Shown: piece after piece, positions 25,636-32,928 of the stretch
How positions within the stretch are numbered: position 1 is the stretch's first letter
Layout: each line of letters begins with the position of its first letter
DNA from: CF-118 sp035689345
Lineage (GTDB): Bacteria; Chloroflexota; Dormibacteria; Dormibacterales; Dormibacteraceae
DNA length: 64,000 nt
Direction of reading: 5' to 3'
Assembly (NCBI GenBank): GCA_035689345.1
Contig: DASSLR010000097.1
Coordinates: 1-64,000, forward strand
Program-made: the position numbers and the translations under genes
The notes under the pieces: generated by a model
Database searches by the model: none
Seen by the model: only the letters and a program-made list of their open reading frames with translations
Told to the model about the DNA's origin: nothing

Positions 25636-26844
25636 CTAGGACTGGCCGACCACGTGAGGCCAGGCGTCGTAGAAGTTCGTGTCGATCGAACCGGCTTCCA
25701 CGCCCGAGCCGAGATCGAAGATGTAAGTCGTACCGGTGAGCGGCGCGCCTCCCAGCCCGCACGGGGACGCGGTCGTGCACGGTGTCTCGCCCGCGTACCA
25801 GACCAGGCTCGCGGTCGCGAAGACCGCGCCGACCCGCGGACTGGGAGACAGCTGCTGGATCGACCCTGAGGCTGTGGTCAGGTCCAGGGTTTCAGCGACG
25901 TGGTTGCCCTGAGCATTCAGCAGCGCGAACGCCATGCGGCTGCCGTCCGGGCTCGGACGCGGGTGGATCCACGCCGTTCCGCTGCTGACTGAAACCAGCC
26001 CCCCGCCCGGGGCCCACGACTGGATGCCCGCGCTCGTGCGGAAGTAGAGCCGGGCGCCGCTGCCGGCCCAGGCGGCCATCGTGCCCTGGGCGCTGCTGTA
26101 CGCGGCCGAGCCGTCGGAGACGTGGTCGACCAGGATCGCCGACCCGTGCTGGGTGAAGGTCTGCTCCACCGCCACGTACTGGCCGTCGGCCGAGAAACCG
26201 ACGTAGAGGTCGTCGGCGTCAGGGTTGGCGCCACGCGGCGGCACCGCGCCGAGGTCGCTGAGGAGGCGGTCGCCGGACGACGACAGGAGGTGCCACTTCA
26301 TGTCCTGGCTCGAGTTGGAGTCGATGTACGTGAGGTGGCTGCCGTCGGGGCTCCAGGCATACGCCCACGATCCGAACCCGCCGTAGCTCCAGGCGCGCAC
26401 CAGCGAGGTGCTCCCCGACGCCATGTCGAAGATGTAAAGCGCGCCGGGCGCGCCCTGGTCCGAGCTGGCCGTGACGATGTACGACAGTCGCGTCGCGCTG
26501 ATGAACCTGAAGTAGCTGCCTCCGGTGAGCGTGCACCGGTTCGCGGGGTGGCCGATGTCCGTGATGTCGCGCACGATGATCCCGGCCACGTTGCGCAGGT
26601 TCACCAGCACGAGCTTCTCGCCGGCCGAAGGCGGCGAGCTGCAGGATGCCGACACCGGCGGCACCGCGCCGGCCACCGGGGTCGGGCTCGGGAACGTGGT
26701 CCCACCGGACGTCGACGAGGTGGGGGAGGAGGAAGCGCCGGGTGTGACGTGAGCTGAAGGGGTGGGGTGAGCAGCGGTGCTGCTGCTACCGCAGGCCGCC
26801 AGCATGACGGCCGCCGCCAGGCCCAGGGATGCGCGCCACCGCAT
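25636..26844 (-). CDS. Lipoprotein with WD40/TolB-like propeller
   Basis: 402 residues. A lipoprotein signal with lipobox LAAC (MRWRASLGLAAAVMLAACG) is followed by a Ser/Thr/Pro linker and then repeats such as YAWSPDGSHLTYID, YVGFSADGQYVAVEQ and HPRPSPDGSRMAFAL, the PD40/TolB propeller signature. It should sit on the outer face of the cytoplasmic membrane. ATG 26844 follows TAGAAT by 10 bases and gives a normal signal peptide; the longer frame to 26883 places the box inside the coding region and is rejected. Function unknown. Confidence 0.8.
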   Translation of the reverse strand: MRWRASLGLAAAVMLAACGSSSTAAHPTPSAHVTPGASSSPTSSTSGGTTFPSPTPVAGAVPPVSASCSSPPSAGEKLVLVNLRNVAGIIVRDITDIGHPANRCTLTGGSYFRFISATRLSYIVTASSDQGAPGALYIFDMASGSTSLVRAWSYGGFGSWAYAWSPDGSHLTYIDSNSSQDMKWHLLSSSGDRLLSDLGAVPPRGANPDADDLYVGFSADGQYVAVEQTFTQHGSAILVDHVSDGSAAYSSAQGTMAAWAGSGARLYFRTSAGIQSWAPGGGLVSVSSGTAWIHPRPSPDGSRMAFALLNAQGNHVAETLDLTTASGSIQQLSPSPRVGAVFATASLVWYAGETPCTTASPCGLGGAPLTGTTYIFDLGSGVEAGSIDTNFYDAWPHVVGQS

Positions 26845-26854
26845 GCGACCCGCG

Positions 26855-26860
26855 ATTCTA
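26855..26860 (-). promoter_or_regulatory. -10 box TAGAAT
   Basis: TAGAAT ends 10 bases before ATG 26844. The nine-base string TAGAATCGC recurs in the divergent promoter at 26885. Confidence 0.55.
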
Positions 26861-26884
26861 AGCCACGAGCCGAAGTTCACCAAA

Positions 26885-26890
26885 TAGAAT
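26885..26890 (+). promoter_or_regulatory. -10 box TAGAAT
   Basis: TAGAAT ends 11 bases before ATG 26902 on the plus strand. With the minus-strand copy it forms a back-to-back pair about 25 bases apart. Confidence 0.55.
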
Positions 26891-26901
26891 CGCCCGTCGG
26901 G

Positions 26902-27621
26902 ATGATCGACGGATTCAAGGTCGGAGTCGTCATCCCCGCGTACAACGAGGCCACCTCGCTGGCGCGGCTGCTGCCGAGGATTCCCCGCGATCTGGTGGAC
27001 GAGGTCGTGGTCGTGAATGATGGTTCAACGGACGAGACCTCGGCATCGGCACGGTCCAGCGGCGCGACCGTGATCGACAGGCCGCAGCGCGGCGGGCCGG
27101 GCCCGGCGATCCGGGACGGGCTCGACCGCCTCCGAGGCGAGAAGTTCGACCTGGTGGCCGTCATGGCGTCGAACGGCAAGCACGATCCCGCCCAGCTGCC
27201 CGACCTGATCAGGCCGCTCGCGGTGGAGAATTTCGACCTGGTGCGCGGGTCGCGCCACCTCGAGGGTGGCGGCCACGTGAACATCCCCTGGCACCGGCTG
27301 TTCATGATCCAGGTGTTCACGCTGCTGTTCTCCGTCCTGGCGGGGCGGCGCGTCACCGACGCGACCGGCGGCTACCAGGCGTACCGGTTGAAGATCCTCG
27401 ACGACCCTCGCATCGACCTCCACCAGGCCTGGCTCGGTCGCTACGAGGTGGAAACCTACCTGTTCGCCAAGACGCTCATGTGCGGCTACAGGTGGAAAGA
27501 GGTGCCGGTGCAGATCACGTACGCGGGCGGCAAGAAGCCGTACACGCGCGCGCGGCCCGTCGTCGACTGGTGGGGCTACTTCCGGCCGGTGCTCCTGCTC
27601 AGGCTCGGGCTGAAGCGCTGA
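26902..27621 (+). CDS. Glycosyltransferase family 2, DPM1/DPG-synthase-like
   Basis: 239 residues with VGVVIPAYNEATSLARLL and VVVVNDGSTDETSAS. The usual DADLQ-type metal motif reads AVMASNGKHDPAQL, with Ser-Asn in place of the acidic pair; this variant is frequent in archaeal-like DPM1 relatives, so activity remains likely but metal binding may differ. The RGSRHLEGG and DATGGYQAYRL blocks are kept. It probably makes a polyprenyl-phosphate sugar. Its end overlaps the convergent aminotransferase gene by 23 bases. Confidence 0.8.
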   Translation: MIDGFKVGVVIPAYNEATSLARLLPRIPRDLVDEVVVVNDGSTDETSASARSSGATVIDRPQRGGPGPAIRDGLDRLRGEKFDLVAVMASNGKHDPAQLPDLIRPLAVENFDLVRGSRHLEGGGHVNIPWHRLFMIQVFTLLFSVLAGRRVTDATGGYQAYRLKILDDPRIDLHQAWLGRYEVETYLFAKTLMCGYRWKEVPVQITYAGGKKPYTRARPVVDWWGYFRPVLLLRLGLKR

Positions 27622-28729
27622 CCGCGCGGCCGAGCGCGGCCGCCACGCGGTGCACTCCGTCCTCGGTCAGCTCGGGGTACATCGGCAGCGAGAGGACCCG
27701 CCTCGCGGCGGCCTCGGTGACGGGGAACGAGCCAGGGTCGAACCCCGCGTCGCGGTACGCCTCCTGGAGGTGGATCGGCAACGGGTAGTGGATGCCCGTG
27801 GAGATGCCCTGCTCCGCCAGCTCCCGCTGCACGCGCTCTCGCTCCTCCACCTGCACCACGTACAGGTGATAGACGTGCTCGACGTCGCCTGACACGCGCG
27901 GGAGGGCGACGCCGCTGTCCTTGAGCAGCTCGTCGTAGAGCGACGCGATGGTCCGCCGCGACGCGTTCCAGCGGTCCAGGTGCCGCAGCTTCACGCGCAG
28001 GACGGCGGCCTGGATCGTGTCGAGCCGGCGGTTCCACGCCAGGTAGACGTGGTCGTACTTCTCCCGCTGGCCGTAGTTGCGCATCATCCGCACCTTGCCG
28101 GCCAGCTCGGGATCGTTGGTCGTGAGCGCGCCCGCGTCGCCGTACGCGCCGAGGTTCTTGGCCGGGTAGAAGCTGAAGGCGGCGAAGGCGCCAATGGAGC
28201 CGGTGCGCCGACCTCTGTAGCGCGCGCCGTGCGACTGGCACGCGTCTTCGATCACGGGCAGGCCGTGTTCGCGTCCGATGGCGAGGATGCGGTCCATGTC
28301 AGCAGGCTGGCCGTAGAGGTGCACGGCCATGATGGCTTTGGTGCGGGGCGTGATCGCCGCCTCGATGAGGTCGGGGTCGAGGTTGTAGCTCGTCGCATCG
28401 ACGTCGACCCACACCGGCGTAGCGCCCGTGAACGAGACGGCGCTCGAGCTCGCGATGAACGATCCGGCGGGCGTGATCACCTCGTCGCCCGGGCCGATCC
28501 CCATGGCGCGCATGCCGAGCTCGAGGGCGGACATGCCTGAGTCCAGGCCCACGCAGTGAACCGCCTCGCAGTAGCGTGCGAACTCGTTCTCGAACTCCGC
28601 GACGTCGGCCCCGAGGATGAAGTCGGTGTTGGCCATCACGCGGTCGAGCGCAGCCTGGACCTCCGCCGCGATCGAGGCGTGCTGCGCCTTCAGATCAACG
28701 AGCGGAAGTTTCTCTTTCTCGCCAGACAT
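27599..28729 (-). CDS. DegT/DnrJ/EryC1 sugar aminotransferase (WbpE-like)
   Basis: 376 residues, PLP-dependent. Key blocks are LPLVDLKAQHASIAAEV at the N-terminus, GLDSGMSALELGMRAMGIG (phosphate-binding), VIEDACQSHGARYRGRRTG and FSFYPAKNLGAYGDAGALT, where the Lys forms the Schiff base. The DLKAQ start is typical of WbpE-type UDP-3-keto-sugar aminotransferases. With the oxidoreductase and acetyltransferase upstream it would make a 3-amino, then 3-acetamido, sugar acid. It overlaps the acetyltransferase gene by 35 bases. Confidence 0.88.
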   Translation of the reverse strand: MSGEKEKLPLVDLKAQHASIAAEVQAALDRVMANTDFILGADVAEFENEFARYCEAVHCVGLDSGMSALELGMRAMGIGPGDEVITPAGSFIASSSAVSFTGATPVWVDVDATSYNLDPDLIEAAITPRTKAIMAVHLYGQPADMDRILAIGREHGLPVIEDACQSHGARYRGRRTGSIGAFAAFSFYPAKNLGAYGDAGALTTNDPELAGKVRMMRNYGQREKYDHVYLAWNRRLDTIQAAVLRVKLRHLDRWNASRRTIASLYDELLKDSGVALPRVSGDVEHVYHLYVVQVEERERVQRELAEQGISTGIHYPLPIHLQEAYRDAGFDPGSFPVTEAAARRVLSLPMYPELTEDGVHRVAAALGRAVSASARA

Positions 28730-29348
28730 ACGGCCGTTCGAAATAACCCTTGAAGCACACGAGCTGGTCGACGTCCTTGACGCGCACGGCCGGGTTGCCG
28801 GCGACCACCACGCCGGCCTCCACGTTCTTGGTGACGACGCTGCCGGCGCCGATCAGCGAGCCCGCGCCGATCCGGACGCCCGGCAGGATGGTCGCGTTGG
28901 CGCCGATGCTCACGTCGTCCTCGACCGTCGCTCCGAGCACGCAGTCGAGATAGCGCGGGCACATCGGGTGCGGGTCGTCGGTGAAGACGACGTTCGGTGC
29001 CAGGAACACCCGGCTGCCGATCCTGGTGTGCTCGAGGAAGCAGCCGCTGTGAATGCGCGTGCCGTCGCCGACGCGGTTGCCCGCCTCGAGCACGGCGTGG
29101 GTGCCGACGCTGCAGTCGTCGCCGATGACGTTGTCCTCCCGGACCAGCGCCCCGTGGCCGGTCTGAAACCGATCGCCGATCACCGTCCCCGCGTAGATCA
29201 CCGTGCCCGAGCGGAGGAAGCCGCCAGCGCCGATCACCGTCTTGAGCTCACCCGCCTTCTTGCCTCGCGGCGGCTCACCGACGACGACGCCGTCCTGGAC
29301 GACGGTTCCTTTGCCGATCGTGACATTGGAGTGGATCAGGAAGCTCAT
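28695..29348 (-). CDS. Hexapeptide-repeat N-acetyltransferase (WbpD-like)
   Basis: 217 residues forming a left-handed beta-helix built from hexads such as VIGAGGFLRSGTVIYAG and VSIGANATILPGVRIGAG, with the catalytic-region segment VFTDDPHPMCP. The end VVAGNPAVRVKDVDQLVC fits sugar N-acetyltransferases of the WbpD/WlbB group. It should acetylate the amino group added by the aminotransferase, using acetyl-CoA. ATG 29348 is fixed by an ATGA overlap with the oxidoreductase; the long upstream frame is a shadow of that gene. Confidence 0.88.
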   Translation of the reverse strand: MSFLIHSNVTIGKGTVVQDGVVVGEPPRGKKAGELKTVIGAGGFLRSGTVIYAGTVIGDRFQTGHGALVREDNVIGDDCSVGTHAVLEAGNRVGDGTRIHSGCFLEHTRIGSRVFLAPNVVFTDDPHPMCPRYLDCVLGATVEDDVSIGANATILPGVRIGAGSLIGAGSVVTKNVEAGVVVAGNPAVRVKDVDQLVCFKGYFERPYVWRERETSAR

Positions 29349-30367
29349 GCTCGCGCGTGGGAGGACGCGCGCAGCTCGCGCTGGGCGCGCTCCAGGACCT
29401 TGACGATGGCCACGCCGTCCTCGGCCGACGCGAGCGGTCGCGCCCCGGTGCGAACGCATTCGACGAAGTGCTCGAGCTGCTCGCGCAGCGGCTCGCGCTG
29501 CTCGAGGCGCGGGATGACGATGTCCCCGTCGCGCACCGCGGCGATGAATTCCGCGAACCCGCCCTCGCGCGGCTGGTAGTCGGCGCCGCGGTCGTAGATG
29601 CGCAGCTTTTCCGTGGCGTGCGTGTCGTCGAACACGACCATCTTGCGGTCGCCCACCACGGTCACGCTTCGCACCTTGACAGGATCGAGCCAGCTCACGT
29701 GCACGCTCGCCAGCACCTTGTCGGGATACGTCAGCGTCACGAACACCACGTCTTCGGTGTCGGGCTTGAGGTACGACTGGCCGCGCGCGATGAGGTCGAC
29801 GGGGTCGGCGCCGAGCCAGTAACGCAGCATCGAGAAGTCGTGGGGCGCGAGGTCCCACAGCGCGTTGACGTCCTGGCGGATCGGTCCCAGGCCGGTGCGC
29901 GTGAAGTAGAGGTAGCGGATGTCGCCCAGCAGGCCGTTGTCGATGTAGCCCTTGATGGCGCGCACGGCGGGGTTGAACAGGAAGGTGTGGCCGACCATCA
30001 GGACGCGCCCGCTGCCGCGTTCGGCATCGGCGAGCGCCTCCGCGTCCTGCACGGTCGCGGCCAGTGGTTTTTCCACCAGCACGTGCACGCCCGCGGCGAG
30101 GCAGCGCTCCACGACCTCGCGGTGGGTGGAGGTCGGGGTGGCGACGATCACGGCGTCGATGTCGCCGTCCCGCAGCATCCTGTTGTAGTCGGCGTAAGCC
30201 CGCGCGCCCGGGTACTGGCGGTCGAATGCGGCCAGGCGCGCGGCGGCGGGCTCGGCGCACGCGGCGAGGCGCGCGCTGGTCATGGTTCCGGAGAGGATCC
30301 GAGCGTAGTGAGGCCCCCACAGGCCGAAGCCGATGAGGCCGACGCGGAGCTGCTCGGGGGCGGCCAT
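29345..30367 (-). CDS. Gfo/Idh/MocA oxidoreductase (WbpB-like)
   Basis: 340 residues with an N-terminal Rossmann fold (VGLIGFGLWGPHYARIL), VIVATPTSTHREVVERCL, the signature VLVEKPLAATVQDAEAL holding the catalytic Lys, and a C-terminal GFO_IDH_MocA_C domain with WDLAPHDFSMLRYWLG. It fits the WbpB step, oxidation of C3 of UDP-GlcNAcA-type sugars. It is the first gene of the three-gene set. A CATAAT box lies 17 bases before ATG 30367. The UDP-GlcNAc 6-dehydrogenase that would feed the set is not in the window. Confidence 0.87.
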   Translation of the reverse strand: MAAPEQLRVGLIGFGLWGPHYARILSGTMTSARLAACAEPAAARLAAFDRQYPGARAYADYNRMLRDGDIDAVIVATPTSTHREVVERCLAAGVHVLVEKPLAATVQDAEALADAERGSGRVLMVGHTFLFNPAVRAIKGYIDNGLLGDIRYLYFTRTGLGPIRQDVNALWDLAPHDFSMLRYWLGADPVDLIARGQSYLKPDTEDVVFVTLTYPDKVLASVHVSWLDPVKVRSVTVVGDRKMVVFDDTHATEKLRIYDRGADYQPREGGFAEFIAAVRDGDIVIPRLEQREPLREQLEHFVECVRTGARPLASAEDGVAIVKVLERAQRELRASSHARA

Positions 30368-30384
30368 GGTGGTGAAGCCCGCGG

Positions 30385-30390
30385 ATTATG
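30385..30390 (-). promoter_or_regulatory. -10 box CATAAT with TG extension
   Basis: TGCCATAAT on the minus strand lies 17 bases before ATG 30367. It allows a short leader of about 10 bases with no clear ribosome binding site. Confidence 0.4.
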
Positions 30391-30481
30391 GCACAGGAGC
30401 TCCTGAGATCCGGCTGGAATTGGGCGCAACCTGCGGCCGTAAAGTGATCTGAATACGTCCGGCCACCGCCAGGAGATGAGC

Positions 30482-31135
30482 ATGTCCACCCTCCAGTTCG
30501 ACCCGGAAGAGGCGACCCACTGGGAGCAGACCCGCCCCCGCAGCATCACGCCGGCGCGCTGGAAGCAGTTCGAGGGCTACGCGACCGAGATCTTCGACGC
30601 CTTCGGCATGGACCTGCACACCCCCGGCACCACCGATACGCCGACGCGCTTCCTCAAGGCCCTCTTCGACGCGACGGCCGGCTACGAGGGCGACCCCAAG
30701 CTGCTGACCGCCTTCCCCACGGAATGCCACGGCGGCCCCGACTGCAACATCAGCCAGGTCATCGAAGGGCCGATCGAGTTCTTCTCGCTGTGCGAGCACC
30801 ACGCGCTGCCGTTCCACGGTCACGCGTGGATCGGCTACATCGCCCACGAGGAGATCATCGGCATCTCCAAGCTGACGCGGCTCGTCCGGGTCTTCGCGCG
30901 ACGCTTCACGGTGCAGGAGCGGATCGGCGTTCAGATCGCCGACGAGCTGGTGCGCGTGCTGAAACCACACGGCGTTGCCGTGCACCTGAACGCGACCCAC
31001 CTCTGCACGCAGATGCGTGGCGTCCGCGAGGGGCATTCGCGCACGTGGACTTCCTACTGGCGCGGCAACTACGAGACCGATCCGCAGCTCCGTACCGAGT
31101 TCCTGCAAGCGGTCGCCCAGACGAACGACCACTGA
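30482..31135 (+). CDS. folE: GTP cyclohydrolase I
   Basis: 217 residues, normal for FolE. Zinc and active-site residues are in FFSLCEHHALPFHGHAWIGY and LNATHLCTQMRGV, and IGISKLTRLVRVFARRFTVQ is the standard core. It converts GTP to 7,8-dihydroneopterin triphosphate, the entry to folate. ATG 30482 is chosen over ATG 30476 because AGGAG at 30471-30475 then sits at a proper 6-base spacing. This is one of the few clear Shine-Dalgarno starts in the window. It overlaps the RibD-like gene as CTGA. Confidence 0.95.
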   Translation: MSTLQFDPEEATHWEQTRPRSITPARWKQFEGYATEIFDAFGMDLHTPGTTDTPTRFLKALFDATAGYEGDPKLLTAFPTECHGGPDCNISQVIEGPIEFFSLCEHHALPFHGHAWIGYIAHEEIIGISKLTRLVRVFARRFTVQERIGVQIADELVRVLKPHGVAVHLNATHLCTQMRGVREGHSRTWTSYWRGNYETDPQLRTEFLQAVAQTNDH

Positions 31136-31947
31136 GCAGTCCAGACCTTCTCGACGCCTTCGAGGTCCTCTACGAGGCCGAGGGCCTGCCGAGCTACCTG
31201 CTGCCGTTCGAGCTCGAGAGGATCTACGCGGGCATCGGCTTTGAGGCGCAGGCGGTCTATTCGAACTTCGTGAGCTCGATCGACGGCGTGGTCGCGCTCG
31301 GCGAGGGGACCTCGGCCGGCTCGGTGATCAGCGGCAAGAACCCGGCCGACCGCTTCCTGATGGCCCTGCTTCGCGCCTGCGCCGACGCCGTCCTCCTCGG
31401 CGCCGGCACGCTGCGCGCGACACCCGGCCACCTGTGGACGCCAGACCATGTCTTTCCCCAGTACGCGGAGGCCTTCGCCGGCCTCAGGCGCTCGCTCGGG
31501 CGCAGTGCCGAACCTCGGCTGGTCCTCGTCACCGGCAGGGGCGACGTGGACGCATCGCACGTCGCGATCAAGCACGGCGCGCTCATCTTCACCACGAGGT
31601 CGGGGGCGGAGGCACTGCGGTCGCTGCCGCCCAGCTGCGAGGTGGTGGTCGCCGGCGAGGGAGACCACGTGGACCTGGGCGCCGCCATCGTGGAGCTGCG
31701 GAACCGCAACCTGGGCGTGGTCCTGACCGAAGGCGGCCCTCACGTGATGGGAGAGCTGATCGAGCGCGGCCTCCTGGACGAGGCTTTCCTGACGATCTCG
31801 CCGGTCGTGGCCGGCAGGGGAGGGGAGAGGCGGCTGGGGATGGTGGAGGGGGCCGAGCTGCTACCCGGTCGGGGCGTCTGGTCCAGGCTCCTGAGCGCGC
31901 GCCGGCACGGCGAGTACCTCTTTCTGCGCTACGGCCTGCGAGGCTGA
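31132..31947 (+). CDS. RibD C-terminal-like reductase beside folE
   Basis: 271 residues of the RibD_C/DHFR-like fold, with NFVSSIDGVVALGEG, AVLLGAGTLRATPGHLW (NADPH site) and VVLTEGGPHVMGELIERG. No deaminase domain is present. It is a stand-alone pyrimidine- or pterin-type reductase, and its coupling to FolE makes a pteridine substrate plausible. No ATG, GTG or TTG precedes the first conserved block except GTG 31045, which would overlap folE by 91 bases; CTG 31132 gives a 4-base CTGA overlap and is preferred, with caution. Confidence 0.78.
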   Translation: MSSPDLLDAFEVLYEAEGLPSYLLPFELERIYAGIGFEAQAVYSNFVSSIDGVVALGEGTSAGSVISGKNPADRFLMALLRACADAVLLGAGTLRATPGHLWTPDHVFPQYAEAFAGLRRSLGRSAEPRLVLVTGRGDVDASHVAIKHGALIFTTRSGAEALRSLPPSCEVVVAGEGDHVDLGAAIVELRNRNLGVVLTEGGPHVMGELIERGLLDEAFLTISPVVAGRGGERRLGMVEGAELLPGRGVWSRLLSARRHGEYLFLRYGLRG

Positions 31948-31991
31948 CGGGGTAGTGAGTTTGTAGTTGTTCACAAGGCCCCGTGCGGGTG

Positions 31992-31997
31992 TAGGCT
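31992..31997 (+). promoter_or_regulatory. -10 box TAGGCT upstream of the sigma-domain gene
   Basis: TAGGCT lies 11 bases before ATG 32009, the start of a nine-codon ORF, and 37 bases before the gene start at 32035. A GTTCAC hexamer 17 bases upstream (about 31969-31974) could be the -35. Confidence 0.45.
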
Positions 31998-32008
31998 CAT
32001 AAACCCCG

Positions 32009-32038
32009 ATGGCCCCGCCCCGGTCGGTATTGCCATGA
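32009..32038 (+). CDS. Nine-codon leader ORF (MAPPRSVLP)
   Basis: ATG 32009 follows the -10 box at the leaderless distance and encodes MAPPRSVLP before TGA 32036-32038. Its stop overlaps the next start codon as ATGA (32035-32038), so re-initiation on the downstream gene is possible. It has three Pro codons, two of them adjacent. It may equally be non-coding leader sequence. Confidence 0.35.
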   Translation: MAPPRSVLP

Positions 32039-32925
32039 GCACTGTGCCCCGCGAGAGCGAGGATCAGCTCGTCGACGCCAACGGCCACGAACCGTTGGAC
32101 TCGATCCGGTCGTGGCTGGCGAGCGGTGCCCAGGTGGTCGACCGGCGCCGCCGCTTCGGCCGCCACGGCACGGCCAAGCGCCTGCTGGTGGTCGACCCGG
32201 CCAGCCGGCCGAACGGCTCCGAGCGCTGGCACACCACGACCTCGGCCCTGCAGCGCCACACGATCGGCGGCGCGCTGTCCGAGATCGACCCCGAGCACCG
32301 CCGCGTCATCACGCTCGCCTACCTCGAGGGGCGCACCAACAGGGAGATTGCGACCACGCTCGGCGTTTCCGTGACGACCGCACGGCGGCGGCTGCTGGCG
32401 GCGCTCGAGCGGCTCGAGACGATCGTCAGCGCGGCGGGGGCCTGGCTGGTGGGCGTCCTGGTCGGTTTCGCCATCTACGTGCTGGCGCGGCTGGCACGCC
32501 TGACCGACTCCGCCGACAAGATGCAGCGCGTGGCGGCGACAGTGACCGTCGGCGCCCTCGCCGCCGCCGCGGTGGGAGTGGTCACCTACATGCCCAGCAG
32601 CTCCGGGCCGCACCACGGCGTGCCCGCGCCCCCGGCGGCGCTCGCGCCGCTCGGCACCAACCTCATCGTGTCCAACGTCGCGGACGCGCCCGGCGGCACC
32701 CTCACTCCCGACACGCCGGTCGGGGGCGGGGAGAAGGCGCCCAAGAGCCATGACAAGGACTCGACGCCTTCGGGCCAGGCCGCCAGCGGCGGCGCTGCCA
32801 ACCCGGGCGCCAACGGATGCCACGGCAACCCGACGGGGGCGCCCCCGGGCACGCCGATCGGGTACAACGGACACCTCGGACCCCCCGTGAACCCGCCTGG
32901 CCGGGGAGGCTGCAGGAGCCTCTAG
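32035..32925 (+). CDS. Membrane protein with sigma-70 region 4 HTH domain
   Basis: 296 residues. Residues 80-130 match sigma-70 region 4 / SigJ-type HTH (LSEIDPEHRRVITLAYLEGR, then REIATTLGVSVTTARRRLLA). Region 2 is absent, so it cannot be a complete ECF sigma factor. Two hydrophobic segments follow (about 134-152 and 166-186), then a Gly/Pro/His-rich tail of 110 residues. This is an odd fusion: a DNA- or RNAP-binding HTH tethered to the membrane. Topology of the tail is uncertain because the loop between the helices is basic. The 3' end is 3 bases from convergent pepN. Confidence 0.7.
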   Translation: MSTVPRESEDQLVDANGHEPLDSIRSWLASGAQVVDRRRRFGRHGTAKRLLVVDPASRPNGSERWHTTTSALQRHTIGGALSEIDPEHRRVITLAYLEGRTNREIATTLGVSVTTARRRLLAALERLETIVSAAGAWLVGVLVGFAIYVLARLARLTDSADKMQRVAATVTVGALAAAAVGVVTYMPSSSGPHHGVPAPPAALAPLGTNLIVSNVADAPGGTLTPDTPVGGGEKAPKSHDKDSTPSGQAASGGAANPGANGCHGNPTGAPPGTPIGYNGHLGPPVNPPGRGGCRSL

Positions 32926-32928
32926 CCG

